A DNA stretch of 64,000 nucleotides, from contig CALANS010000176.1 in the NCBI GenBank assembly GCA_937926105.1, positions 4,504-68,503 on the forward strand, in the 5' to 3' direction. Source of the DNA: an uncultured Actinomycetes bacterium (GTDB lineage: Bacteria; Actinomycetota; Actinomycetes; Mycobacteriales; Nakamurellaceae). The notes beneath the pieces were generated by a model, which was given only the letters and a program-made list of their open reading frames with translations, made no database searches and was not told the DNA's origin. Below, in pieces: positions 9,952 through 17,830 of the stretch. Position 1 is the stretch's first letter. Each line of letters starts with the position of its first letter. The position numbers and the translations under genes are program-made.

Positions 9952-9987
9952 TTGGAATGTTCTGCGCGGCGGCGCGTTGCCATCGGC

Positions 9988-10425
9988 GTGGACGAAGACG
10001 AATACCTGCCCAGCCCCAGTGCCCGCACCCGTGACCAGGTCGCGTTGTACGAGTCGTCCGGCGGCACCGAAGGCACCACGATGCGAGGCATGCCGGTGGT
10101 GGTGCTGACCATGCGCGGCGCCAAGACCGGCAAGCTCCGCAAGGTGCCGCTGATGCGCGTCGAGCACGACGGTCACTACGCTGCGGTCGCGTCCATGGGC
10201 GGCGCACCGCAGAACCCGGTCTGGTACCACAACCTGCTCGCCCATCCGGATCTCGACGTGCAGGACGGTACCGAGCACCACCGGCTGCGCGCCCGGGAGC
10301 TGTCGGGCGACGAACGGGAGCTGTGGTGGGGGCGAGCGGTGGCCGCGTACCCGGACTATGCCGACTACGCCGAACGCACCTCGCGGACCATCCCGGTCTT
10401 CGTGCTGGAACCCGCCGCCGGCTGA
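9988..10425 (+). CDS. Deazaflavin (F420)-dependent nitroreductase-family protein
   Basis: 145 residues from a GTG. Family members, as I recall them, begin with the equivalent of '[19 protein letters not shown]', so the upstream open frame was not used. The core '[20 protein letters not shown]' is the hallmark of the Ddn/DUF385 split-barrel fold that binds coenzyme F420; '[16 protein letters not shown]' and the C-terminal '[10 protein letters not shown]' also fit. Members reduce quinones or nitro compounds, but the substrate here cannot be deduced. No clear ribosome site is seen before the GTG. Confidence 0.8.
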   Translation: MDEDEYLPSPSARTRDQVALYESSGGTEGTTMRGMPVVVLTMRGAKTGKLRKVPLMRVEHDGHYAAVASMGGAPQNPVWYHNLLAHPDLDVQDGTEHHRLRARELSGDERELWWGRAVAAYPDYADYAERTSRTIPVFVLEPAAG

Positions 10426-10529
10426 TCGGCACCTGCCGTCGCGAGGCGTGGCAGCGGCACATCGAATGCCTGTGGCAGTGGGTCGATGCCCCATCCGGCG
10501 CGGAGGCGCGGCGCCGTAGTCTTTGAGGC

Positions 10530-11360
10530 ATGACGCCGCCAGATGCCGCCCCGGACCTCGCCGGGTCCCGGTCGACGCTGCCCGGGGCTGCGTCCGCGAC
10601 GCCCGGGTCCCTGGTCGGGCGAACGGCGCTGGTGACCGGCGCCGCCAGTGGGATCGGTGCGGCGGTGGCACGTCGGCTGGCCGGCGACGGGGTGCGCGTC
10701 ATCGCCCTGGATCGGGACGCCGACGGGGTAGCCGCGGTCGCCGCGAGCGTCGGTGCCCGCCCGCTGGTAGTCGATCTGGCCGACACGGCCGGTGTCGCGG
10801 ACGCGGTGGCCGATATCGCTGACTCGGTCGACATCCTGGTGAACAACGCCGGCATCCAGCATGTCGAACCGGTTGAGACCTTTCCGCTGGCGACCTACGA
10901 GACCATCATCAAGATCATGCTGGTGGCGCCCTTCGCGCTGTGCCGGGCCGTGCTTCCCGGCATGTACCGGCGCGGCTGGGGTCGCCTGGTGCACCTCTCG
11001 TCGGCGCACGGGCGGCGCGCCAGCGCCTACAAGTCGGCCTACGTGTCCGCCAAGCACGGCTTGGAGGGGCTGTCCAAGGTGCTGGCGCTGGAGGGCGCCG
11101 AGCGCGGCGTCACCAGCAATTGCGTCAACCCCGGATACGTGCGAACCCCTCTGGTGGAAAGGCAAATTGCCGAGCAGGCCGCGGCGCACCACCTTCCCGA
11201 GTCCGAGGTGGTACGCGAGGTCATGCTGGCCTCCTCGCCGATCAAGAGGCTGATCGAGCCGGATGAGGTGGCCGCTGCGGTGGCCTACCTGTGCGGGCCG
11301 GGCACCGACTCCATCACCGGCTCCGACCTGGTGCTGGACGGCGGTTGGGGCGCTCGCTGA
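10530..11360 (+). CDS. 3-hydroxybutyrate dehydrogenase (SDR family)
   Basis: 276 residues. Rossmann motif 'TGAASGIG' is at 36-43, 'NNAG' at 105-108, and the catalytic SS(A)HG, Tyr171 and Lys175 lie in 'YKSAYVSAKHG'. 'GIQHVEPVE', the 'NPGYVRTPLVE' stretch and the ending 'DLVLDGGWGAR' are characteristic of D-3-hydroxybutyrate dehydrogenases, which oxidise 3-hydroxybutyrate to acetoacetate with NAD. The N-terminus has ~27 extra residues before the Rossmann fold, so a later start is possible. The next gene, 17 bp on, is a GAF/PucR regulator and probably controls it. Confidence 0.82.
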   Translation: MTPPDAAPDLAGSRSTLPGAASATPGSLVGRTALVTGAASGIGAAVARRLAGDGVRVIALDRDADGVAAVAASVGARPLVVDLADTAGVADAVADIADSVDILVNNAGIQHVEPVETFPLATYETIIKIMLVAPFALCRAVLPGMYRRGWGRLVHLSSAHGRRASAYKSAYVSAKHGLEGLSKVLALEGAERGVTSNCVNPGYVRTPLVERQIAEQAAAHHLPESEVVREVMLASSPIKRLIEPDEVAAAVAYLCGPGTDSITGSDLVLDGGWGAR

Positions 11361-11377
11361 TTCGCCGCGGTGGCACG

Positions 11378-13294
11378 ATGGCCGCCACGCCGGTGCCGCT
11401 CGGATACGCCCACCTGCTGGAACTCCTCGCGCGCGGCGCGGACCCGGTCGAGTTCGAGCACCCGGTGGTGGAGGCCCGTGCCCAGGGGTTGCCCGCCGAG
11501 GACATCGCCGCGCTGGACGACGCCAAGCGGGTGGCGCTGGAGGTGCGGGCACAACTGGAAGCGCACCGTCGGCGGGAGGCGGAGTTGGCCGCGCTGTTCC
11601 AGACCGCCTCCGACCTGGCGGCGCTGTCCAGCGTCGACGACGTGCTCGCCGCCATCGTGCGCCGCGCCCGCACCCTGCTGGGTCGCGACGTCGCCTACCT
11701 GTGCCTGAATGACGAGACCGCCGGCGACACCTACATGCGCGTCACCGACGGGTCGGTATCCGCAGAGTTCCAACGGGTCCGGCTGCCGCTCGGGGCGGGC
11801 CTCGGCGGCCTGGTCGCCGAGCAGGGCGTGCCGTTCTCCTCCACGAACTACCTGGCCGACGATCGGGTGGCGCACACCAGCGACATCGACAGCGCCGTGA
11901 TCGACGAGGGTCTGGTGTCGATCATGGGCGTCCCGCTGAAGCTGGGGGCCACCGTGATCGGGGTGCTGTTCGCCGCCCACCGGCACGAGAAGGCGTTCAG
12001 CCGGGACGAGGTGGCGCTGCTGTCCTCGCTGGCCGCGCACGCCGCGGTCGCGCTGGACAACGCCAGGCTGCTGGCGGAGACCCGAGCGGCGTTGAATTCG
12101 TTGGAGCAGGCCAACTCCGCGCTGCTCCGGCAGGGCAGGGATACCGAACTGGCGGTGCGGGCACACGATCGGCTCGCCGAGTTGGTGCTACATGGCGGTG
12201 GTGTCACCGAGGTGGCTGCCGAACTGTCTGAACTGCTGGGCGGGACGGTGACGGTGACGATGCCCGCGCCGGATCCGCGGACGGGTGGACCAGGGGTGAC
12301 GAGCGTGCCGGTGCTCGCCGGCTCGGAGGTATTGGGCGAGCTGGTGCTGACCAGGGACGGCACGCCAGGGCCCGCGGATCTGCGGGTGTTGGAGCGCGGG
12401 GCACTGGTCACCGCGCTGTTGCTGCTGTTCGGTCGGCAGGTCGCGGACGCCGCCAACCGTGGCCGGCGGGACCTGCTGGAGGACCTGTTGCAGGGTGCGG
12501 CGCTCGATCCCGCCGAAACATCCTCCCGCGCGGCGCATCTGGATGTGGACGTGGACGCGCCGATGGTTGTGGTGGCGTGTGCGGTGCCTCGGCACCGCAC
12601 CGACAGCGAGCAGGCCGCCGCGTTCCTGGCGGTGCGGCACGGCGGACTATCGGCACGGCTGGACGGTTCGATCGTGCTGCTGCTGCCGGGGACGGACGCC
12701 GGAGCGCTTGCGCGGCAGGTCTCGGTGGAGCTGAGCAGATCGCTCGGTGGGCCGGTGACGGCGGCCGGGCACGCCGCGGGCACCATCCGGCACTCCGTCA
12801 CCGCCATGGACGGTTCGAAGCCCGATGCCGCCGGTCACGCGGCGGCCGGGGGGCCGGGCGCGGCCGGCACCCCTTCGCCCGGGGCCACCTCCGGCACCGT
12901 GATCGATCTGCCGACCGCCTACCCCGTGGCGCGGGACTGCCTGTCGGCGATGCTGGCGCTCGGGCGCACCGGGCAGGGCGCCACCATGGCAGAGCTTGGC
13001 TTCGTGGGCGTGGTGCTGTCGGGCGGCAGCGCGCGGGAACGATTCGTCACCGACACTCTCGGACCCGTGCTGGACTACGACGCCGCCCGCGGCACCGACC
13101 TGGCCGCCACGTTGGAGGCGTACTTCGGTGCGGGAAGCCACCTCGGACGGACCGCCGAGCGGCTACACCTACACCCGAACACGGTGGGGCAGCGCCTGTC
13201 CCGCATTGGCACCCTGCTGGGTGCCAGCTGGTCCGGACCGGATCGTTCCCTGCAGATCCGACTCGCCCTGCAGCTCCGGGCGGTGCTGGGCTGA
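11378..13294 (+). CDS. GAF-domain regulator with PucR-type C-terminal HTH
   Basis: 638 residues from the first ATG after the upstream stop. Residues ~60-230 form a GAF-like sensor ('LFQTASDLAALSSVDDVLAA', 'VPLKLGATVIGVLFAAHRHE', 'AHAAVALDNARLLAE'). A central region resembles the CdaR/PucR GGDEF-like linker. The C-terminus ('FGAGSHLGRTAERLHLHPNT' followed by 'RLSRIGTLLG') is the PucR helix-turn-helix. Such proteins act as transcription activators or repressors responding to a small ligand. Location directly behind the 3-hydroxybutyrate dehydrogenase suggests a role in ketone-body or polyhydroxybutyrate use (inference). Confidence 0.8.
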   Translation: MAATPVPLGYAHLLELLARGADPVEFEHPVVEARAQGLPAEDIAALDDAKRVALEVRAQLEAHRRREAELAALFQTASDLAALSSVDDVLAAIVRRARTLLGRDVAYLCLNDETAGDTYMRVTDGSVSAEFQRVRLPLGAGLGGLVAEQGVPFSSTNYLADDRVAHTSDIDSAVIDEGLVSIMGVPLKLGATVIGVLFAAHRHEKAFSRDEVALLSSLAAHAAVALDNARLLAETRAALNSLEQANSALLRQGRDTELAVRAHDRLAELVLHGGGVTEVAAELSELLGGTVTVTMPAPDPRTGGPGVTSVPVLAGSEVLGELVLTRDGTPGPADLRVLERGALVTALLLLFGRQVADAANRGRRDLLEDLLQGAALDPAETSSRAAHLDVDVDAPMVVVACAVPRHRTDSEQAAAFLAVRHGGLSARLDGSIVLLLPGTDAGALARQVSVELSRSLGGPVTAAGHAAGTIRHSVTAMDGSKPDAAGHAAAGGPGAAGTPSPGATSGTVIDLPTAYPVARDCLSAMLALGRTGQGATMAELGFVGVVLSGGSARERFVTDTLGPVLDYDAARGTDLAATLEAYFGAGSHLGRTAERLHLHPNTVGQRLSRIGTLLGASWSGPDRSLQIRLALQLRAVLG

Positions 13295-13304
13295 CTCAGC
13301 CCAG
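13286..13304. terminator. Palindrome spanning two convergent stop codons
   Basis: CTGGGCTGA-C-TCAGCCCAG is a perfect 9-bp inverted repeat. It contains the TGA of the plus-strand regulator (13292-13294) and the TGA of the minus-strand hydrolase (13296-13298). Both proteins therefore end in Leu-Gly. It may act as a short bidirectional terminator, but the loop of one base is too small for a normal RNA hairpin. Confidence 0.35.
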
Positions 13305-14201
13305 GATGCCGCGCAGCACGGCATCCAGCGCATGTTCGGCGAACATGATCGAGTAGTGATTACAGTCCGGCACGGCGGTGACGGTGACGGTGTTCGGGAG
13401 CCGTGCCGCCTCGATCGCCTCGGCGGTCAGCAGCCCGGGCGTCTGGTTCATCAATCCACGCGGCGCCCACAGCAGGGTGGCCGGCACGGCCAGGGACGGA
13501 GCCGCGGTGAGCGTCTCGGGCTCGGTCAGCACCGCCCCACCATCAACCCGGATCGCCTCTAGCGCACACGAACTGGCCAGAGTCCCATCCGGTCGGTGCA
13601 CGATGTCGTGCTCCAGGTAGGCACGCAGGTCTGCGGCCGCGCTGCCGCCCGCGTTCCGCACCTCGGCGACGGCCGGATTCGCCGCCATGAAGCTCAGGTA
13701 GGCATCGGTATTCGGGAACGTCATGGACAGCCGTGTCATCGCCGGCCCGATGACGGCGGTGAGCAGCGTGTCGATGTCCGCGCCCGGCGGTGGCGGGAAG
13801 GCGATCCCGCCATCCACCAACACCACCCGGTCGAATCGTTCCGGGCGCCGGGATGCCGCGGCGGCGGCCACGTAAGCGCCCATCGAGTGCCCCAGCACGG
13901 TCACCCGCTCTGCATCTATTGCGTCGGCGATGGCGATGACGTCCTCGGCGTGCCGGCCGATGCCCCACGGCCCGATGACGGCGTTGCTGCAGGCGCGGCC
14001 GGCCAGATCCGGTGCCAGCACTCTCAGTCCGGAGTCTGTGGCAGCGATCGCGCGGGCCAACGGGCGCATCGACATCCCGTTCGCGGTGATCCCGTGCAGC
14101 GCGATCAGGGTGCGTTGACAGCGCTCGTCGCCGCCCAGTTGATGCACGGTCAGCTCGCCGCCCGGCACCGGAACCCGCAGTGGGGGAAGGAATGCTGTCA
14201 T
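13296..14201 (-). CDS. Alpha/beta hydrolase
   Basis: 301 residues from the ATG at 14201. It has the alpha/beta-hydrolase fold: oxyanion segment 'ALHGITANG' at ~35-43, nucleophile Ser106 in 'GHSMGAY', the acid in the late strand, and a C-terminal His in 'DCNHYSIMF'. Substrate unknown; the closest general types are carboxylesterases and lactonases. It converges on the GAF regulator and lies 67 bp from the IclR gene on the same strand, downstream of it, so it may be co-transcribed with the regulator. Confidence 0.75.
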   Translation of the reverse strand: MTAFLPPLRVPVPGGELTVHQLGGDERCQRTLIALHGITANGMSMRPLARAIAATDSGLRVLAPDLAGRACSNAVIGPWGIGRHAEDVIAIADAIDAERVTVLGHSMGAYVAAAAASRRPERFDRVVLVDGGIAFPPPPGADIDTLLTAVIGPAMTRLSMTFPNTDAYLSFMAANPAVAEVRNAGGSAAADLRAYLEHDIVHRPDGTLASSCALEAIRVDGGAVLTEPETLTAAPSLAVPATLLWAPRGLMNQTPGLLTAEAIEAARLPNTVTVTAVPDCNHYSIMFAEHALDAVLRGILG

Positions 14202-14268
14202 GTGCCCGCCGGCCCGATCACGCCGGCCGGCCGATCGGCGGAGGCGTCCGTACGGTTCCGCGTCCAGA

Positions 14269-15072
14269 TCACTCGAATGCCCCGGTAGCCAGCATCGACT
14301 GCCGGGCCTTGGCGTCCCGCTCCATGACCTGTTTGACCCGCTCCAGCAACTGCAGCAATGCGGCGTATCTGCTGTCGAAGTCCGACTCCTCGGCCGAGAG
14401 GCTGATGGCGGTCGCGTCGTCACCTGCGGCGCCAGAAGCGATTGCGACGGCGAGCCCGCACCGCCCGATCGCGGCTTCGCCCCGGTCTGCGGCATAACCC
14501 TGCCGACGGATGTCGTTCAACTCCTGCAGCAAGCCCGGCAGATCGGAAATCGACCGGGATGTCATGGTAGGTAGTGAGGTTACCGGTCCGTACCGCTGGA
14601 GTACCTCGTCGTCGGTCAACTGTGCGAGCAGGACCTTGCCGATGGCAATGCAGTTGGCAGGCACCCTTCCACCCACGCGCGAGATGCTGACGTACGCGTC
14701 GGGGCTGACCTGCTTGTGCAGGTACAGGATCTCCGTGCCCCGCAGAACCCCAAGGTTGACAGTCACGTTGCCCTCGTGGCTGAGCCACTGCAGGGATTCT
14801 CGGACCATCTGGTCGATGTGGTGTTGCACGAGGTAGGCGGGGCCTGCCTCGAATGCGCTGACTCCCAGTCGGAAGCGTCCGGTGGTGTCCCTATTGACGA
14901 AGGATTCCGCCTCCAGTTCGGTGAGCACCCGGTAGATCAGCGACTTCGTTTGCGGCAGATCATGGCTGAGCTGCGCCAGCGTTAACGGTCCCTGACTCCG
15001 AATCAGACGGAGCAGGACCTGCGCCGCGCAAGCAGCGGCCGGCGCCTGGTACTTCGCGCCCGGACTACTCAT
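14269..15072 (-). CDS. IclR-family transcriptional regulator
   Basis: 267 residues from the ATG at 15072, chosen because AGGAG stands 10 bases upstream. The N-terminal winged HTH ('GPLTLAQLSHDLPQTKSLIY' then 'RVLTELEAESFV') is followed by an IclR effector domain ('VNLGVLRGTEILYLHKQ', 'PANCIAIGKVLLAQL', 'RGEAAIGRCGLAVAI'). IclR proteins usually respond to a pathway intermediate and often regulate a divergent catabolic operon. Here the divergent neighbour is the 15.3-29.9 kb ABC/molybdenum-hydroxylase operon, so this is its likely regulator (inference). Confidence 0.88.
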   Translation of the reverse strand: MSSPGAKYQAPAAACAAQVLLRLIRSQGPLTLAQLSHDLPQTKSLIYRVLTELEAESFVNRDTTGRFRLGVSAFEAGPAYLVQHHIDQMVRESLQWLSHEGNVTVNLGVLRGTEILYLHKQVSPDAYVSISRVGGRVPANCIAIGKVLLAQLTDDEVLQRYGPVTSLPTMTSRSISDLPGLLQELNDIRRQGYAADRGEAAIGRCGLAVAIASGAAGDDATAISLSAEESDFDSRYAALLQLLERVKQVMERDAKARQSMLATGAFE

Positions 15073-15215
15073 ATCGTGGTTCTCCTTCGTACGTACCTCC
15101 AGTCCCATCGGGACGCTCGAGGGATGGTGCGGGGATGCTAGCAGTGCTGAAGCGGTGCGCCGCAGATCGCGCCCTCGCAACAAGTGTGCTGTCTCGGAAT
15201 GCGCGGGAGTGACCC

Positions 15216-15244
15216 TTGACACGTCTAGTGGGTCCCCCTATGGT
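15216..15244 (+). promoter_or_regulatory. Sigma-70-type promoter of the catabolic operon
   Basis: TTGACA (15216-15221), 17-bp spacer, TATGGT (15239-15244): a perfect -35 and a 4/6 -10 at ideal spacing, about 70 bp before the ATG of the first operon gene. It lies in the 241-bp divergent gap next to the IclR gene, where that regulator would be expected to bind. Confidence 0.65.
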
Positions 15245-15313
15245 TCGGGGCAGATCGTGAGTCGTCGTTTCATATGTGATACGTCCAGCGGAATATCCCG
15301 GAGGCTAAACGAC

Positions 15314-16408
15314 ATGCACGCAAGGATCACAATCGCTATTGCCGTGGTGGCGCTGATGGCGCTGGGCGGTTGCGGGAGCGGTAGCGGTGAAGACGCTGCG
15401 AGCGGCAGCACCGGGCAGACGCCCGGATCCGCTCCGGGCACTGCCAACTCCAGCCAGACCGACGCGCCAGCATCCCCCGGCGCGGGCTCAAGTGAGGGTA
15501 CTGAGCAATCTGACCCTGCCGGAGATCTGGGCACCATCAAGATCGGCTTCGCCTCCGCCACCCAGCCTGCCTATGGCACCACCCTGCTGGCCGACAAGAC
15601 GGCCAAACGCTACACCGTCAAAGAGGTCTTCTTTCAGAACTCTGAGCTGGCCATGCAGGGCTTGCTACAGGGCGAGGTCGACGTGCTGGCTATCGGCGTG
15701 AACGGCCCGATGCTGGCCATCGCCCAGGGCGCCGATATCAAGATGTTCGGCGTCACCATCGGGAACGACTGGGTCCTGGTCACCGACGACGACATCACCT
15801 CGCCGGCCGATCTGGAGGGGAAGACCGTCGCGATCCACAGTGACGTTTCCACCGGGACGCCGCTGCTCAAGGGCACTTTGAGCGACGCAGGGGTCAAGGC
15901 CAACCTGGTCACCATCCCCGGATCGCCCAATCGCGCGCAGGCCATGATGAGCGGTCAGGTGGATGCAACGGTTCTCTTCCTGTCGGATGCGCTGAGCCTG
16001 CAAGAACAGGGGGCCGGAAAGTTCCACGTCCTGTTGGACTACCGGGACGTGCCCTTTGCATCTCAAGCGTTAGTCGCCTCCACCTCGTGGCTGGCCGACC
16101 ACCCGGACCTGGCCTCCGCCGTCCTGCAGCACTCGGTGGACACGGCCAACAAGATCAAGGGCGATCAGTCGTGGGCCTCCGACGAGTTGGCAGCCATGTT
16201 CCCCGACGACAAGCCCGACTATTTGAAGACTCTGGTCAAGGAGTACGTCGACCGCGATCTGTGGGTCACGGACGGCGGCAAGGCGCTCTTCTCCACCCTG
16301 GACGTCGCCATCAAGACCAACAAGGAACTGGGCACCTTGCCGGCCGAGGCCAGCACGGATGCATCGGACTATGTCGATCTGCAATTCCTGGAGGGTCTCG
16401 GGCAGTGA
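15314..16408 (+). CDS. ABC transporter substrate-binding lipoprotein (SsuA/TauA/NMT1-like)
   Basis: 364 residues from the ATG at 15314, with GGAGG about 10 bases upstream. The signal peptide ends in lipobox 'LGGC' (Cys ~20), followed by a ~50-residue Ser/Gly/Ala linker. The mature part has the two-lobe fold of nitrate/sulfonate/pyrimidine-precursor binding proteins: 'IKIGFASATQPAYG', 'LLQGEVDVLAIG', 'LEGKTVAIHSDVSTGTPLL', 'MMSGQVDATVLF'. It would capture a small organic solute outside the membrane and hand it to the two permeases encoded at 20.1 and 21.7 kb. It is the first gene of the operon. The ligand is unknown. Confidence 0.85.
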   Translation: MHARITIAIAVVALMALGGCGSGSGEDAASGSTGQTPGSAPGTANSSQTDAPASPGAGSSEGTEQSDPAGDLGTIKIGFASATQPAYGTTLLADKTAKRYTVKEVFFQNSELAMQGLLQGEVDVLAIGVNGPMLAIAQGADIKMFGVTIGNDWVLVTDDDITSPADLEGKTVAIHSDVSTGTPLLKGTLSDAGVKANLVTIPGSPNRAQAMMSGQVDATVLFLSDALSLQEQGAGKFHVLLDYRDVPFASQALVASTSWLADHPDLASAVLQHSVDTANKIKGDQSWASDELAAMFPDDKPDYLKTLVKEYVDRDLWVTDGGKALFSTLDVAIKTNKELGTLPAEASTDASDYVDLQFLEGLGQ

Positions 16409-16544
16409 GCCTGCCAGTCTCCCGGGAGGTGCCAGCATCTCTCGGGACACCGGCACCCCACACGTCGGTCACCGCCGCCCGACTCTCGGGCGCCGCCGAA
16501 AGTGACGTGGCGGCCAGGAGTCCCATCACAGGAAGAGGCAGGAA

Positions 16545-17342
16545 TTGATCACGGAGGCATTCCGACACTCGCGGCCGGTGACGCTTCCTGACGCCGTGGC
16601 ACTGCTGGGCGAGGACAGCACACCGTATGCCGGCGGCACCGAGTTGATCGCTGCGATGAAGTTGGGCCTGGTCGTTCCCGAGCATCTCGTCGACCTCAAG
16701 CGGATTCCGGAGCTGTGCAAAATATCGGTAACGGAGCACGAGTTGGTCATCGGCAGCGGGTGCACCCACGACCAGGTCGCTCGCAGCGAGACAGTGCTCG
16801 ATGTTTTCCCGATGCTTGCCGCCCTGACCGGCCAGATCGGCAACACCCGGGTACGCACCCAGGGCACCATCGGCGGCAACCTGTGCTTCGCCGATCCACG
16901 GTCCGATCTCGCAACCGGACTGGTGGCGGCGCGAGCAACGGTCGATGTGCTGGGCCCGCGCGGCGGCCGCCTCATTCCGGTGCAGGAGCTCATTCTGGGT
17001 CCGCTGGCCACGTCGATCGAGCCCGACGAGTTGGTGACGTCCGTTCGTGTCGACCTACGGGACCTGGACTTCCAGGAGTACCAGAGGGTCGCACCGAAGG
17101 AGCGTCCCATCGTCGGCGTGTGCGTCGTCGGCCGACTCAGCGGGTGGCGGATGGTGGTGGGCGCCGCGACCTACCAGCCGGTCTGGTTGGACGCCGACTC
17201 CCCGGACGAGTTGTCGACGGAACGGTTGCTGGCCGGCGTGGATCTGATGTCGGACAGTGACGCGTCGGCGGAATACCGCCGGCACCTGGTGGACGTTTTG
17301 GCCGCGCGCATAGTGCAGCCACTGATCGGGCCGCGCCGATGA
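16545..17342 (+). CDS. Molybdenum hydroxylase FAD subunit (CoxM/XdhB-like)
   Basis: 265 residues from a TTG preceded by an AGGCAGGA stretch. FAD-binding motifs of the molybdopterin dehydrogenase medium subunit are clear: 'YAGGTELIAAMKLG' (~28-41), 'IGSGCTHDQVARSE' and 'TQGTIGGNLCFADPRSDL' (~106-123). The subunit passes electrons from the 2Fe-2S subunit to the final acceptor. It overlaps the next gene by 4 bp. Subunit order M-S-L is that of the CO dehydrogenase/xanthine dehydrogenase family. Confidence 0.88.
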   Translation: MITEAFRHSRPVTLPDAVALLGEDSTPYAGGTELIAAMKLGLVVPEHLVDLKRIPELCKISVTEHELVIGSGCTHDQVARSETVLDVFPMLAALTGQIGNTRVRTQGTIGGNLCFADPRSDLATGLVAARATVDVLGPRGGRLIPVQELILGPLATSIEPDELVTSVRVDLRDLDFQEYQRVAPKERPIVGVCVVGRLSGWRMVVGAATYQPVWLDADSPDELSTERLLAGVDLMSDSDASAEYRRHLVDVLAARIVQPLIGPRR

Positions 17343-17830
17343 GCGCCGGCACCGACGCCACCGGCAAGGTCGCGATCGACGTCACGGTCAACGGACGACC
17401 CGTGTCGACCGCGATACCCGTTCAGGAGACGGCGGCAGAGTTCCTCCGCGACCGACTGGGGCTGACCGGGACCAAGGTGAGCTGCGACATGCAGGTCTGT
17501 GGCGCGTGCAGCGTCCTGGTCGACAATGTCCCGATATCGGCGTGCACCTACCTGGCCGTCGATCTGGCCGGCCGGACGGTGCGCACCGTGGAGGGCCTGG
17601 CGACCGGGGATGACCTGAGCGCGCTGCAACGGGCCTTCCTGCAGCGCTACGCCTACCAGTGCGGGTTTTGCACCTCCGGATTCTTGATGATGGCGACGTC
17701 GTTGCTGGAGCGCAATCCACATCCGACCGAGGAGCAGGTTGTCGAGTACCTGGACGGCAACATCTGCCGGTGCACCGGGTATCGACCGATCGTCGACGCG
17801 ATCCTGGATGTTGCCGCGGAGTCCTCGTGA
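17339..17830 (+). CDS. Molybdenum hydroxylase 2Fe-2S subunit (CoxS/XdhC-like)
   Basis: 163 residues. All eight cluster ligands are present: Cys49, 54, 57 and 69 of the plant-ferredoxin-like cluster ('CDMQVCGACSVLV') and Cys108, 111, 143 and 145 of the helical cluster ('YQCGFCTSGF', 'NICRCTGYRPIV'). Length fits the family. It overlaps the FAD subunit gene (ATGA) and the large subunit gene (GTGA) by 4 bp each, showing translational coupling of the trimer. Confidence 0.93.
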   Translation: MSAGTDATGKVAIDVTVNGRPVSTAIPVQETAAEFLRDRLGLTGTKVSCDMQVCGACSVLVDNVPISACTYLAVDLAGRTVRTVEGLATGDDLSALQRAFLQRYAYQCGFCTSGFLMMATSLLERNPHPTEEQVVEYLDGNICRCTGYRPIVDAILDVAAESS

